Notes: generated by a model from the letters alone, not told the origin. Counted from the first letter of the stretch, positions 1 through 10,632 are shown. The stretch is DNA of 41,838 nucleotides from Cytidiella melzeri (GCA_022592445.1 JABYQR010000377.1:1-41838), one strand, 5' to 3'. A program made the numbers and translations.

Positions 1-35
1 CTCAGTCATATACAGTATCTCATTCATCTCACCAG

Positions 36-2598
36 TTCTGCCTAGCATCTCTTCCGAATACCACAAATCGCACCAGGCCAGCTGGCTTGGCACCGCGTAA
101 GTATCAATAGTTTCTTGAGAACACATTACGCTAAAAGGACTACAGGTACCTTTTGGCGACATGCACGTTCACTCCACTCTATGGGAGGTTATGCAATGTC
201 ATGGGCCGTCGAGGCGCTAACCAGGTTGCTGTACTTACTGCAGCACTTGGGACCGCGTTATGCGGGTTCTCTACGAGTATGGAGATGCTTGTAGTTGCAC
301 GGTTTGTCAGTGCTCTCGGCATAGCCATCGACATGAATTCCTGACTAGAAGCGCAGCTTAGTGGATTTGGTGGGGGCGGCGTATTCACTACTGCAACGTG
401 GGTCCTTCGTGGCTCTACGTCACGTTGGTTTGCTGACAGATGACCGCGGCAGAATCATAACAAGCGACATGTATAGCCTGCGAGTAAGTCTGTATCTTAC
501 CTGTTCCCCAAGCCTAACACGCTCACTTGACACAGGAACGAGGCCTTACTCAAGGAGTCTCCGCAGTATTCAACAGTGTAACTCATCTCTTATTTCTCTA
601 GTCAGGGCAAAGTATCTGACGAAATCCAATGTCAAGCTTGGCATGGGACTTGGCGGCCCTCTTGGAGGTTGGGTCAGCGATCGGTAGGTCAAAGACACTA
701 ACCTTCGATATCGCTTCGCGCTAAACATGTGCTATAGACTTGGCTGGCGTTGGTCATTCCTTATGCAGCTGCCTTTGTTCGCGGTGTCGTTGTTGCTCAC
801 GTCTGCTAGCTTGAACTATGTCACTCCCGTCAGTGTGTCTCAAATGTTTCTTGATATGTTACTGACTCCATATTCAAGGGTAAGAGCAAGAGTGCCAAAG
901 AAGTGTTGAAGCGCATTGACTACGGCGGGAGTTTGACTTTGCTCATATCTGTGCGATGACAAGTTGATATTTTACGTTGTATCTGACTACTCTTCGTCAG
1001 GTGCTGTCTTTCCTCATTTTCCTGAGCACTCGGTTTAGCGAAGAACATCCCGTGAAACCTCATTCCATTTCCATTCACAAGATCTAAACTGACACTTTCC
1101 CAGTGGTCCTCTCTGACCGTCTGGGCGCCCCTTGCAATTGCTATTGTTTTCGCCATTGCGTTTGTGTTGGTCGAGCTATACCTTGCGCCAGAGCCAGTCC
1201 TTGCGCCGTTCCTCTTGCAGCAAAGGATTCCCGTCCTGGTTGGGATCAGTAACTTCTTGGTGGCCACTTGCAACTTTTCAGTCATGTACAATTTCCCAAC
1301 GTGGTTTCAAACGGTGATGCTTACCAGTTCAAGCGAAGCTGGTAACGACACGTTTCCCGCCCTCCCTTTTGTTGCCTTTCTCACGGTGAACATTTGTGTA
1401 GGCGCACATCTGATTCCCAATGGAGTATCCATTTCGCTCGGTTCACTCTTTGCAGGGTAGGTCGGTAGCCAACGGGTATCCAACCAAACTTACTACTGTG
1501 CTGTACAGATGGGTCATGCACCGCACAGGTAAATATAAGCGACTCAACCTCATTTTTGGGCTCTTCCCGTTCGTGGCCGCGGTACTCTTGGTGTTGATGC
1601 GAGAAGACTCCTCACCGACTGTTTTATGGCTCAGTATCGTGAGGCTTCACCATGTTCATTGATGAAAACGCGCTTAAGACCGATCTTGCCAGCTTCCGCT
1701 GGGATTCGGTAATGCGGTGGTGTTGCAAACCATGCTAAGTCAGTACAGTTGAATGGTCGAAGTTCGTGAAACTCATTGCATGCTCTCAGTTGCTTTACTT
1801 GCACACCTTCCTCGTGAGTATTCTCTTATTCTGCTAGAAGGCTCAGATTGACGTCAGTCGCAGAGTCCGCTGTAGCTGTAGGAACTGGGTTCGGCCAGCT
1901 TTTCCGCGGAATAGGTACGTCGCTCGGTACCTTTGAATGGTTGAACTTCATTCCTTTCATTACAGGTCAGGTTGGCGGTGTAGCCATTTCAGCGGCCCTT
2001 TTCCAGACTATTCTGAACAAAGAGCTGCACAAGCGAATTCAGGGCCCAGATGCTGACTCCGTACGTTTCATCACAGCTTGTTCTTGTTTGCTGATAACAA
2101 CGATTTATCATATAGACGATCAGTAAGATTCGTCACTCTGCCACCCTAGTTGCAAGACTACCCCCAGATTTACAACGCGCCGCACGCGACTCATACGCTA
2201 TCAGTCTGCGTGCAGTCTTTATCATGGCAGCAACATCTACGTTCCTTGCATACTTTGTTCGATTACCGGCGAGTGACGTGACTGTTTTGCATTGCGCTAA
2301 CGGCGCTCACAACACGGATCAGATCCCCGAAAAGTCCCTTGACGAGAGGCCTGACGATCAGCCCCAGCAGTCTGAGCCTAGAATCTCTCCAGAGGATCCA
2401 GAAGAAGGGGCGGACGAGCTTCACGGCAGTGAAGACGAAGACGTACCTCCTATCAGGGCTCTCCCTGTCAAACGGCGCAGGCTCTCGACTTTCGAATCTT
2501 CTGACAGTATTTTAAACTACGAGGACGATGAGATTGGTGGTTCCGCCAGGCCACGGAGTGTTTTGAATACTGCTATGGGTACACCCCGTGGTAGTTGA
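36..2598 (+). CDS. MFS transporter, DHA2/Fnx-Vba type, 5' end outside window
   Basis: Multi-pass major facilitator protein, probably a vacuolar or plasma-membrane drug:H+ or basic amino-acid transporter. My exon model is 36-96, 146-305, 357-397, 453-483, 536-577, 637-683, 738-828, 879-950, 1001-1051, 1104-1341, 1402-1456, 1509-1638, 1693-1738, 1790-1813, 1858-1914, 1966-2060, 2116-2268 and 2323-2598. It gives about 555 codons with no frame break. The first 35 bases look like the end of an intron (CACCAG acceptor), so the N terminus lies to the left. Visible signatures are the loop 2-3 motif YGRLCNVMGRRGAN, FGGGGVFTT, ITSDMYSLR, GMGLGGPLGGWVSDR, WVMHRTGKYKRLN and GTGFGQLFRG. The C-terminal 90 residues are a hydrophilic, acidic and basic tail. 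One exon is only 24 nt and one intron is GC-AG. Family assignment is firm. The substrate is not known from sequence. Confidence 0.9.
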
Positions 2599-2893
2599 TC
2601 GGGAGAGGTTTGTTAGGCAACAATGTGTTCAGGGTCGGTTTTAGATACCGTAATACCTAGTCCTAGATACGGTCTATTTAAGGATAGGTCATACAACCTT
2701 CAAAGAACTACAGACACTGCACCTCACAACTACAAGGTCCACGATATCGATATATATTCATCACATGATTCATTAGAGTCACGCAAACGCGTTAGGTCAC
2801 GCTCCCAGCGCGTGGTTCCCATTCAAACACGACTCTGCGTGCTCTGACTGAGTGAGCTCTCGCTCTTTTATGAGCACCAGCTCGACCACGTAA
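2599..2893. other. Intergenic spacer between two tandem host genes
   Basis: About 295 bases between the stop of the transporter gene and the chosen ATG of the coiled-coil gene, both on the plus strand. It should hold the terminator of the first gene and the promoter and 5' leader of the second. I see no convincing TATA box and no repeat. An open stretch at 2623-2847 has no recognisable content and is not called as a gene. Confidence 0.5.
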
Positions 2894-5800
2894 ATGTCTT
2901 CGGCGATGAACCGGGCGGATGCGTCGTTTCAATCCGTCGGCACACATCCAGACCTGTCACTTGGCTCACTCGCTTCAGGATTTTCTACCCCCGCAAGGAA
3001 TCTCCGAAAGCCTTCGAGTTCTACTGCAACTTCGTCTGCGTTGATATCCACACCTTCGCCCCCTAACCCGGCGCAATTCTCTAGGCGAAGATTAGAAGAC
3101 CCCACGCCGAAACGTCGTGGGTCAGGGTTTGACGACCCAGATGAGGGGGACGGGGACGTCCTTGATACCCCAGGAAGGGAGAAGAACTGGAATGATGCGT
3201 ATGAAAGCGGAGGCGGAGGTCGTTTGAAAGCGTCGAAAAGTGCTACCGGGAAAGGCGGTGTGAATCTGACACTTCGGGACCAGGAGAAGGTGAGTAACAA
3301 CTTTGTGTTCGTTCGTCTCAAACCTGGTACCTATTGTATCTTATGCAACTCGCAGCATATAGACAGCTTGAAAAAAGAGAATTTCAACATCAAGCTTAAA
3401 GTTCACTTCCTCGAAGAACGGCTAGCGCAATTAGCACCTGACCAGATCGATGCGGCACTCAAGCAGAATATTAATCTCAAGATCGAGGTACAGCAGCGAG
3501 GGATGGAAGTCAAGAAGCTGAAGAAGTTGGTGTTGGAGCTGGAGCGGGAATTGGAGAGGTTGCAGCGTGGGTCTGGTCGTGCACGGGAGCTGGAAGAGAA
3601 ACTGGACGAAAGAGAACGAGAGATCAGGGAGTTGCGGAAGAGACGTACGACTGGTCCGGACGATGGGACATTGCGGGAATTCGAGGCACGGAACGCGCAG
3701 CTTGAAGAAGAACTAGAGAACGCTAGGGGCTTGCTGGAGGAGAACATGGAAGAAATGGAAAGGTTGAGGGATATCGTCGAAAGGGGAGAGGACGAGGAGC
3801 TCGAGGCTGGTGGTGAGAGGCTGAGAAGGAAGCTCGAGGACTTGGAGGCTGAGAACGAGGAGCTAAGGTCCAAAGTGAATGAACAGAATGACGCGCTCAC
3901 TAGGAACGACGACGAGAAAGATGATCTCGCTGACGAAGTGGAGGCATTGAAGCTTGAACTTGAGAACGAGCGCCGTAGAAGAGAGGCCGAGTCTATCGAG
4001 CGTAGTCAAAGCCGTGCCCAGATCCTGGAGGAGAGGGAGGAGAGGGAAGCTGCCGAAGACGGTCTCAATGCCGTCCGAGACAAACTCGCAGCCGTGCAAA
4101 TCGAGCTGCAGCAGAAAGAGGACGAGATCGATTTGAAGACCCGCGAGATTGAGGACGTCGTGAGAGAGCACAAACGTATCGTTGAGACAGTGGAAGAGGA
4201 GTGGAGAGGTGAAGCTGAAGAAGCGCGTGGTCAAGTAGAAGAGCTTCGAGACGTGAGATATGTCTTGTCGCCCTTGCTTGTCTTCTAACGCACCTTTCGC
4301 AGGCCCTTGAGCAGCGCGATGCAGAGTCGAAAGAACTTCGTCTGCATGTTTCGGAACTGGAAGCCAATACCAACGACCTGCACGAGAAGTTTGAAACAGC
4401 TCTCGCTCATCTCGAGCGCGAATCAGAGGAAAAGGACGCAGAGATCGAGGCTGCAAATACTGAAATCGAGAGGCTAGGAGATCAGGTTTACACTCTTGAG
4501 GATCAGCTTGAGCAGCTCAAGGAAGAGAGTGCACGCGCTCGGGAAGATGATGCCGTTGAGCGTGAACGACTCGAGGGTTTGACCACCGCTCTGAAAGAGG
4601 TATGGACATGTCTCTCAGATCACTCAATGTTCGTACTGAATTTGAGTTTAGCGTCTGGCCAACACCAAGGCGCAACTGGAGGAGATGACCGAACTCTGCG
4701 AGAACAAGTCACGGGAAGCTGAGGAAGTTCGCGGCAGACAAGAAGAGCTAGCTAAGCACATCGAGAAGCTTGTCGCTGAGATGCAGCGGGAGCGATCGAA
4801 CAGGGAGCGTCTGGAAAGTGAACGCGACAAACTGCAACGAGACCACGATGAGTCCGTGCGACAGTCCAAACGTGCGCTCGATGCAAAGGAGTCCGCTTTG
4901 CAGTCTGCTCTCAATGATCTTGCGCGCAGCCAAGCTTTGTTGTCCCAGCGCGAGAGCGACCTCTCGGCTGTCCAGAGTGCCTTGCAAGATATGGAGAAGG
5001 AATCGAGGAAGCTTGGCGAATCGCATACAACGGCGCGGTTCTCGCTCCAGCTCGAGGTCGATCGTCTGCGACGAGATGTCGAACGCCTCGAAGACGAACT
5101 CGCCCGTGCCAGGAAAGACCTGGACGACAGGGAAGGCAAAGGCAGAGACCGCGAGTCCATCCTAGACAGATTGCACGCGGATAATCGTGACTTGTCCACC
5201 CAGCTCGCTGCTCAAACTCAGGCGAGGCTAAACATGTCCGAGAAATTGGACAACGTACAAGCGTCGCTGAAGAGCACAGAAGCTGAGGCTGCCGCCTTGC
5301 GTACGAAGGTGACGGAGCTCGAGCAGCGGCTGTCTAAGGACCAGCGCAGCCTCCTCACGGCTGAGTCTCAATACAGGGATCAGCTAACGGAGAGGAACAC
5401 TCTCCTCTTGACTATCTACCAGTATATGGACAAGATCTTGGGCGTCGATAAGACACCGGTAAGTATGAGACTTTTTGCGTGCGAGAAGGCAATGTTCGGC
5501 TAATGATGCTCTAGAAGAAGAATGGCGCCGCAGAGACAAAGCCCTTCACGAACTTCAGCGTCTTCCACGACAATCTCATCGCCCGCCTGAAGGCCTTGAG
5601 CCAAATTCAGCTCGACTTTGACAAACGGTGCAAAGAGGTTGAGGCCAAATATGCCGAGAAGCTGAGCGAGATGCGCAAGCAGCTTGATTCTCGCTGGAAG
5701 CAGATTGACAAGTTTGAGTCGAGTCTCAAGACGCTGGCTGAAGCTAAGGGAGCTTGGAGAAAGAAACTGGCTGCGAAGGACGGTGAAATTGAAGCTTTGA

Positions 5801-6329
5801 AGGTCTGCGCTCACATTTTCTCAAGTTGCATACGGCGGCGCTGATCTTTCCACCGCAGACCACGAACACGGAGCTTCAAGGTGTCATCAGCAGTAGCAGT
5901 CGCAAATCTGGCACGGGTGATACTATGGAGGTCAGAGCTCTTAATGCACGCGCGGCAACGGCCGAAAGGCGTATTGTCGTTCTTCAAAACCAGCTTGCCG
6001 CATCAGAGGAGAAGATTGCAGCGATAGGCGAGAAGACCACAGTCGCTGATAGCAAGTGGGAGAACCGAGTGAAAGAGTACGAAGCGCGGCTTAGGCAAGC
6101 TGAAGAAAAAATCAAGCGTGAGCGACAAGGAGGCAAGGAACGCGCGCTGGAATTGGAAACTCAAGCAAAGTGAGTGTTCTCACATATTCATCGGGGTGCA
6201 TTCTCCTACTTTTGAGCTAGGAGTTACCAGCGACAGCTTGACCTTGCGCAGAAACGCATTCAACAACTTAATGACCTCATGGATTCAGCGGGCCTGAACC
6301 GGAAAGCGAATTCGCCTGCTAAGTCATGA
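2894..6329 (+). CDS. Centrosomin-motif (CM1) coiled-coil protein, Mto1/ApsB-like microtubule organiser
   Basis: Predicted receptor that docks and activates the gamma-tubulin complex at spindle-pole-body or cytoplasmic microtubule-organising centres. Seven exons: 2894-3289, 3356-4252, 4303-4599, 4652-5458, 5515-5802, 5859-6169 and 6221-6329. Together they give 1034 residues with every junction GT-AG and in frame. Residues 1-120 are Ser/Pro/Gly-rich and disordered, with possible proline-directed phosphorylation sites. The first splice joins LRDQEK to HIDSLKKENFNIKLKVHFLE, the centrosomin N-terminal motif 1 (Cnn_1N). The rest is almost continuous heptad-repeat coiled coil rich in E, K, R and L, ending in AKS. 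The start is the first ATG of a 132-codon exon. Long antisense open frames over it come from the coiled-coil codon bias. CM1 identification is firm; the exact orthologue (Mto1, ApsB or Pcp1-like) is less so. Confidence 0.9.
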
Positions 6330-6791
6330 ACCTACGTATCTTACGATCTCGGTCAGCTTTCAACGTTTTGGGTTATGCATGCTTTCGTCGCGACCAGTTT
6401 GCCTGTGACTTCTCTGGACAATTCGCTACACCCCCTCGACAATAACAACATACTGTATACTGTATCGCTATAATGACCAGCACGTGCATCATCAGATCCT
6501 GCCGGTCCATCCTTCTGATTCCTTCATCGGCGACCACCACCTGCATGGACACTGCCTCATCAACAAATCTAACGGGTGTCCTTTTTTTATCAGTATTTTA
6601 TTCGTTGGCGAAGTCAGGGAACGTGAGGTTAATCTCCCACCCAATTACCAGCGCTAAACTCCGCTAGGCGCGGGCTGATGGCGGCAAACCGAGAGCTTGG
6701 CGGAGGACTTGTGTGATTTGTGAGTTCCTCAAGAGCTAGTACACATAGTAATTGTAGGCAATTACATGGGACAATATATATACTCAGAGGG
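6330..6791. other. 3' flank of the coiled-coil gene and edge of the transposon block
   Basis: About 460 bases with no supported gene. The first part should be the 3' UTR and terminator of the coiled-coil gene. An open frame at 6473-6667 shows no family features and is left out. The stretch 6720-6790 is AT-rich and leads into the family A LTR remnant, so the true left edge of the transposon cluster lies somewhere between about 6670 and 6792. Confidence 0.5.
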
Positions 6792-7161
6792 TACATATTT
6801 CAGTATATACAAGACTTGCCATTACAGGCAACAGTATTGTTTTTAAGCACTTATCTGGCACTTATCCAGGGCTTATCCGGCGTCTATTTAGGCACTTATC
6901 CAGTGCTTATCCAGCACTTATCAGGTGCTTATTCCAGCACTTATCTTGGTGCCTATCAATTGATGCGCACTCCATCATTGATGCACTGATGCGCTCCTTT
7001 CCTTATCTGTGTATCACATCATGGAACTCTCTGGAACCTTGTAGAGCATGCTGGAACTATGATGTCATAGTTCTTAGAACCTTCTGGAAAAGTCTAGCTT
7101 TGGAACTGGGTCAAGGGGTCAGGTCATGGGAACAATTGCTATTGGTTGATTATTGAAGTGG
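6792..7161 (+). repeat. Remnant of LTR family A (left part), split by element B1
   Basis: Aligns by eye with most of the left half of the solo LTR A at 29625-30394. They share ACAAGACTTGCC, a periodic array of CTTATC units at about 6845-6955, the ATCAATTGATGCGC stretch, and end with TTGATTATTGAAGTGG. At 7162 the homology stops exactly where the TGTCGTGG start of a family B LTR begins. The first bases of the LTR are not recognisable. In the array most GCGC words of the other copy read GCAC or GTGC here, as expected from CpG decay. The rest of this LTR should lie to the right of the window. Confidence 0.75.
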
Positions 7162-7822
7162 TGTCGTGGATGGCCTGACTAGCCCTTATTTTTCGCATTT
7201 TACCTCTAGTTTACACCTTGCAACACCTTTGCAACCCCTTGCACGTCTATTAAGTGCCCGTATCACGTGGCTTAGACGCTCTCCATGGTCACATTACTAG
7301 CTGCTACGTCACACTGGCACGTGACTCAGCTTATGTAAGACCACATGGCTACAACCACATGGCTCAGCCCATAGCTAGGGTTTGACGTCATAGATAGCAC
7401 TCATATGGACTCTTATTGTTCTTTCCCTATTGTTCTCTTTATGGAAGAATGTTCTCACAGGTGTGGGAATGGAATACAATAGTTGGTCTCCATTTAGATA
7501 GATTCTCTCACAAGTAGAAGTCTTGGCAGAGTACAGACAATAGCTATTGTCCTCCTTTAGGTAGTCCTTTTGTTCTTTGTTCACATGGCTGCTTGCAAAG
7601 CCTGCCCTTAACATGGTCTGTGCGTAGGTCCCTGAAGTCTATATAAGATGCTGCATGTACACTCCTAGCCCCCCATCTCGACCTCTTGCTCTTTACTGGG
7701 CTAGATAACTTGAACAAAGTCTGATAGCTGGTGAGAGCATTGTGCTTCACGCCTGCCACCACCTCCTTGTCAATATCCACTTTGTGTCCCTGTTTGGCAC
7801 GTCGAGCCCCGTCTCCATGTCA
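7162..7822 (+). repeat. 5' LTR of B1 (family B, alpha subtype, 661 bp)
   Basis: Starts TGTCGTGGATGGCC and ends CTCCATGTCA, so it has the usual TG...CA ends. It contains a TATATAAG box at 7640-7647. It matches the LTR at 31897-32347 closely, including the repeated TTGCAAC words near its start. It differs from the beta subtype LTRs at 24037 and 36378, which have a different segment after base 60 and an extra stretch of about 90 bases after the TATA box. Confidence 0.88.
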
Positions 7823-7824
7823 TT

Positions 7825-7834
7825 AGGCCGAGAT
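7825..7834 (+). promoter_or_regulatory. Putative self-priming primer-binding site of B1
   Basis: Two bases after the LTR end comes AGGCCGAGAT. Nine of its ten bases are complementary to ATCTCGACCT at 7675-7684 in the LTR, 35 bases downstream of the TATA box, where transcription should start. Tf1-type elements prime reverse transcription with the 5' end of their own mRNA. No tRNA-like TGG site is present here. Confidence 0.6.
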
Positions 7835-7896
7835 CGTTGTGTAAACCCTGGGTCCCCCACTCCCACCGTTTTAAAAAGTTTATTCCTGTTTGACGA

Positions 7897-7969
7897 GTAC
7901 ATTTCCAGTCTCCTCATACCGTTGAGCTACACTCACGTTGTCTGTTTATACCCCCTGCACGTTGTTTAG
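7897..7969 (+). other. Predicted leader intron of B1 that creates the ORF1 start codon
   Basis: GTACAT donor at 7897, CTCAC branch-like word at about 7931, and TTTAG acceptor ending at 7969. Joining A7896 to TG at 7970 makes ATG CCT AAA, the first codons of ORF1. The same arrangement occurs in B2. This is inferred from sequence, not from transcripts. Confidence 0.55.
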
Positions 7970-8163
7970 TGCCTAAAGACACGCGCCCCCGTTTTTCTAA
8001 GAACCTCCCTGCAACTGAGCCTCAGCTCAAGAGGTCTCTTCCACTATCATTCCTTGACGCTCTCGCTGAAAAGCGCAAGAGCGGTCAACCTCATTGCTGG
8101 TCTGACAAAGACCTGGTCACCGTTGCGAAGTACGTGTCCAAGAAGCCACCTGTCAAAGGCATC
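7970..8163 (+). pseudogene. B1 ORF1, first part, cut by C1
   Basis: Codes for PKDTRPRFSKNLP and continues to PPVKGI, then stops being homologous where the C1 LTR starts. The last five bases GCATC (8159-8163) are the C1 target duplication. The reading frame resumes at 21783. It is about 80% identical to the ORF1 start of B2 by eye. Its function is unknown; see the B2 copy for the full description. Confidence 0.8.
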
Positions 8164-9325
8164 TGTCACAAACATGCATACTTTTTCCTTTTATTTTTCC
8201 TTTTATTTTCCTTATCTTATCTTATTGATGACACATGGCTACTGCATGTGATCAAGTGCATGTGACAGACTGGTCACATGATCATAGAAGGAGCTGGAAC
8301 ACTGTGGAACATTGTAGAACATCGCACCATAGTGTTAAGACCGACTATCGTCAAGAGACAAGTTGTCAAGTCAGAACCCCTTGGTGTAGCTACACTCAAA
8401 GTCTGATGATGGTCTAGGCCGCGCGGTCGCTGTCAAGCACAGTGGCAGACAGATGATGGTTCGATAGAAGGAATATTGATACGAAGTGGATAGACTGAGG
8501 TTCTAGCCCCATGTCTAGCGGCTATTTATACATGTTGACATAACTACTTTTGGACCAGCCTGAGGTAGTGGTAGCGAATCGGAAAAACAGAAAGGAAGAA
8601 CAATACAGAGAGAACAGCCACTACTCTGGAAAGCCAATGAGAGAAAAGACCGTCAAGGTGCGGAAACAAGGAACAATAGAAAGGTAAAACATGAGGCAGA
8701 GATCAATAGAGAAGGGGTTGAACCCAAAACAGGGGATAGACGGAGTTGGATCCGAAACAGGGGATAGATGGGGTTGGACCCGATGGAGTGGTAATGGAGG
8801 TATGGAAAGGCCGAGGGTTGCACCAAGGCAATGGTAACCAATCGGAGTTAAGTCCGAGGTTTGAATGGACATAAGGACACAACTGATGACATAATAGTCC
8901 GTGTTGAACGGAGGCGAGGTGGGTTAGGGGATGATGGAGGAAGGACGAGTTGGATTGTCGAGGCAATGGTAAAGAAGATAGCTAGTTATCAAGATAGTCA
9001 AAGAAGTAAAGAAAAAATAATAGGGTGTGAAGACCGTTCGTAACACATAGCACACCATATGTTCTCACGGCAGTGTTAGGAGTACAGACCCGGTACCAGG
9101 GGTCCTTGCCTGAGATGTATATAAACCCACCCTGTAGCTCACCAAAGACCTCAGATTCTACCTCCTGGTCTTTAGCTCATTGTTGGCTGATCCCTCGTTG
9201 TTGTGTCCTCACTTCTCCTCATCATCCTTTTCCTTGTCGTCATTGTCCACGCAAGTTCGCTTGTCGTTCCTCCATCCCCGTTGTCACTTCCTCGCTCTTC
9301 ATAGAGTTTGGTTGTGCTCTTGACA
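8164..9325 (+). repeat. 5' LTR of C1 (444 bp, split by solo LTR D)
   Basis: Two parts, 8164-8332 (169 bp) and 9051-9325 (275 bp), add up to 444 bp, exactly the length of the 3' LTR. It starts TGTCACAAACATGC and ends GCTCTTGACA. A TATATAAA box lies at 9118-9125; the 3' LTR has TAAATAAA there. The predicted transcript start near 9153 coincides with the sequence that pairs with the primer-binding site. Confidence 0.92.
8333..9045. repeat. Solo LTR D (713 bp) with CATAG target duplication
   Basis: Inserted in the 5' LTR of C1. It begins TGTTAAGACC and ends CGTTCGTAACA, giving perfect 5-bp terminal inverted repeats TGTTA/TAACA. It is flanked by CATAG at 8328-8332 and 9046-9050. Removing it and one CATAG restores a 444-bp LTR. 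No coding capacity is recognised; overlapping open frames on the minus strand at 8621-8966 look like low-complexity shadows. The parent element is unknown and the orientation is not certain. Confidence 0.88.
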
Positions 9326-9327
9326 TT

Positions 9328-9338
9328 AGGTAGAATCT
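9328..9338 (+). promoter_or_regulatory. Self-priming primer-binding site of C1 (perfect 11-nt match)
   Basis: AGGTAGAATCT lies two bases after the LTR end at 9325. It is the exact reverse complement of AGATTCTACCT at 9153-9163 in the same LTR. That segment starts 35 bases after the start of the TATA box, where the mRNA should begin. The match length equals the 11-base primer of Tf1 of fission yeast. No tRNA 3'-end complement is seen. Confidence 0.75.
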
Positions 9339-9504
9339 CTGTACGCTCGCCTGGACGTCGCGCAACCGCACATTTCCTTTACCCCAAAAGTTTTCAAAAG
9401 TTTAGTCCCCCCAGTTTACCAGTACGTTGTATTGGCCCGGCACCCTTCATCTTACTACTCACCTCGTGGTTGTAGTGCTGAAAGACGTACACATCCGTCG
9501 TAAC

Positions 9505-10152
9505 ATACCCAAGTCCTTCTTCAAGGCTTGACAAGAACTGCGCTAACAATGTTGTCCCCATCTCTACACAGAGAAGGACCTTGAAGCCATCATTTTGTAC
9601 GTCTCACGCCGCCCTCACTACCACCCTCTCGGTACTTGACTCCCACACTTCGACCACAAAAAGTTTGCTTGTGACAACGAGTCCATCAAGGAACGTACAT
9701 GCACTGAACGTGCTCAAACCCTTGCCAACCGTATTGAGAAACCATCTCTCAAAGATCGCATCTTCCGGGCACCTGCACCACCTCGACCAGACGCGCAGAA
9801 ACCAGTGACACTCGACTTTCATAAGTTCTCCATCAAAGATCAAGTTGGCATCCTCAAGCCAAAGATCGAGGCCACTACCAGACGCCTCAAGATTTTGATT
9901 GAACTCACTCACGACCGAAACGATCCGCAGACCAAGGCAATCTTACTCCTCAACAATAAACTTCTACATCTCATTGACCATACGGAGGAAGTACTCTCCA
10001 CACGCACGCCTGCCCAACTCAAAGCACTGAATTGGGGCCTGCACTCAGTAGGTCAGATCACCTTCACGCAATTATGCAAGAGGTTGACAGAAGTTATGAG
10101 TAGAGTTGCATTTGTAGCAGACAGAGGATACTTTGAAAAACTCCCCTTGTAA
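9505..10152 (+). pseudogene. C1 ORF1 remnant (helical protein upstream of gag)
   Basis: Diverged homologue of family B ORF1. Recognisable parts are EKDLEAIILYVSRRP (compare DKDLVNVAKYVSKKP in B2), then after a TGA a second stretch with ERAQTLANRIEKPSLKDRI and PVTLDFHKFSIKDQVGILKP (compare PVLIDFKKLSPVDLIGIFRP). It ends LNWGLHSVGQITFTQLCKRL...GYFEKLPL at TAA TAG, 10147-10152. The C-terminal half is best conserved. The N terminus is broken by stops and has no clear start. Its function is unknown, but presence in two families argues for a real element gene. Confidence 0.7.
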
Positions 10153-10632
10153 TAGATAGTCATCATTGAGTGCAATAATCTCTTTCACAACTTTGATCCC
10201 AACAATCTTCAGGACTGTCACAATAACGAAGGAGGATCACACGTCTATTGAAGTCTGCAAATGGCAGCCGTGTCCAAATCAAAGTCAAAAGTTTGTAGTA
10301 TCTTGTCATTTCAGAGAAGGACAACAATACTCTGGATACGTACCCTGCGATAACAGTCAAATACCTTTGATTATCAAAGTTCCTAGAGAAGTCGAAGTTC
10401 CAGAACTTGATACCAGTTTAGTCACACCAGTTTATTCGAAATCACCACTGCCGTCCCTATTACCCTCAAAACCATACTGGAAATCCCACCGGTAACTCCC
10501 GAATCACCCACAGTCGTTCCCACCAACCCCGCACCTGTCACAATGACAACACCTGTGATAGATCCTGCTTTGATTGCTGCTATCGTAGCTGCAGTCACAC
10601 AAGCAATTCCGAGACCGCAAGTTATGGTCAAG
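10153..10632 (+). pseudogene. C1 gag, 5' part, cut by the DIRS-like element
   Basis: The stretch after ORF1 encodes NNLFHNFDPNN, similar to the NNCIHFFDSNT region that precedes gag in family B, but with frame breaks. The first plausible gag ATG is at 10543 (MTTPVIDPALIAAIVAAVTQ), running to about 10632. Homology then stops at the left end of the DIRS-like element. Gag resumes at 16195 with ANNDTKPDQYKGKHNRNLER. The split falls in the linker before the capsid-like domain. Confidence 0.72.

Noticed and set aside
305..361. Possible non-canonical splice or lesion in the second transporter exon
   Set aside because: Using donor GTCAGT at 306 and acceptor GCGCAG at 356 gives a canonical intron and restores ARFLSGFGGGG.
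3403..4456. Long minus-strand open frames (165 and 197 codons) opposite the coiled-coil gene
   Set aside because: Ser/Leu/Arg-rich complements of Glu/Lys coiled-coil codons; the plus strand has a full splice model and the CM1 motif.
4648..5199. 183-codon minus-strand frame rich in Ser and Arg
   Set aside because: Shadow of the coiled-coil exon 4652-5458; no family features.
6473..6667. Small plus-strand frame after the coiled-coil gene
   Set aside because: No homology signal, no splice or start context; lies in 3' flank.
7969..7971. GTG as start codon of ORF1 (also at 24941)
   Set aside because: Fungal nuclear genes do not normally start at GTG; the G is the last base of a splice acceptor and ATG is formed by joining A to TG.
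8621..8966. Three overlapping minus-strand frames with PLSPV-type repeats
   Set aside because: Inside solo LTR D; repetitive sequence read in several frames, not a protein.
9326..9345. tRNA primer-binding site after the C1 LTR
   Set aside because: The sequence does not begin with a tRNA 3'-end complement (TGG...); it pairs with the LTR's own transcript start instead.
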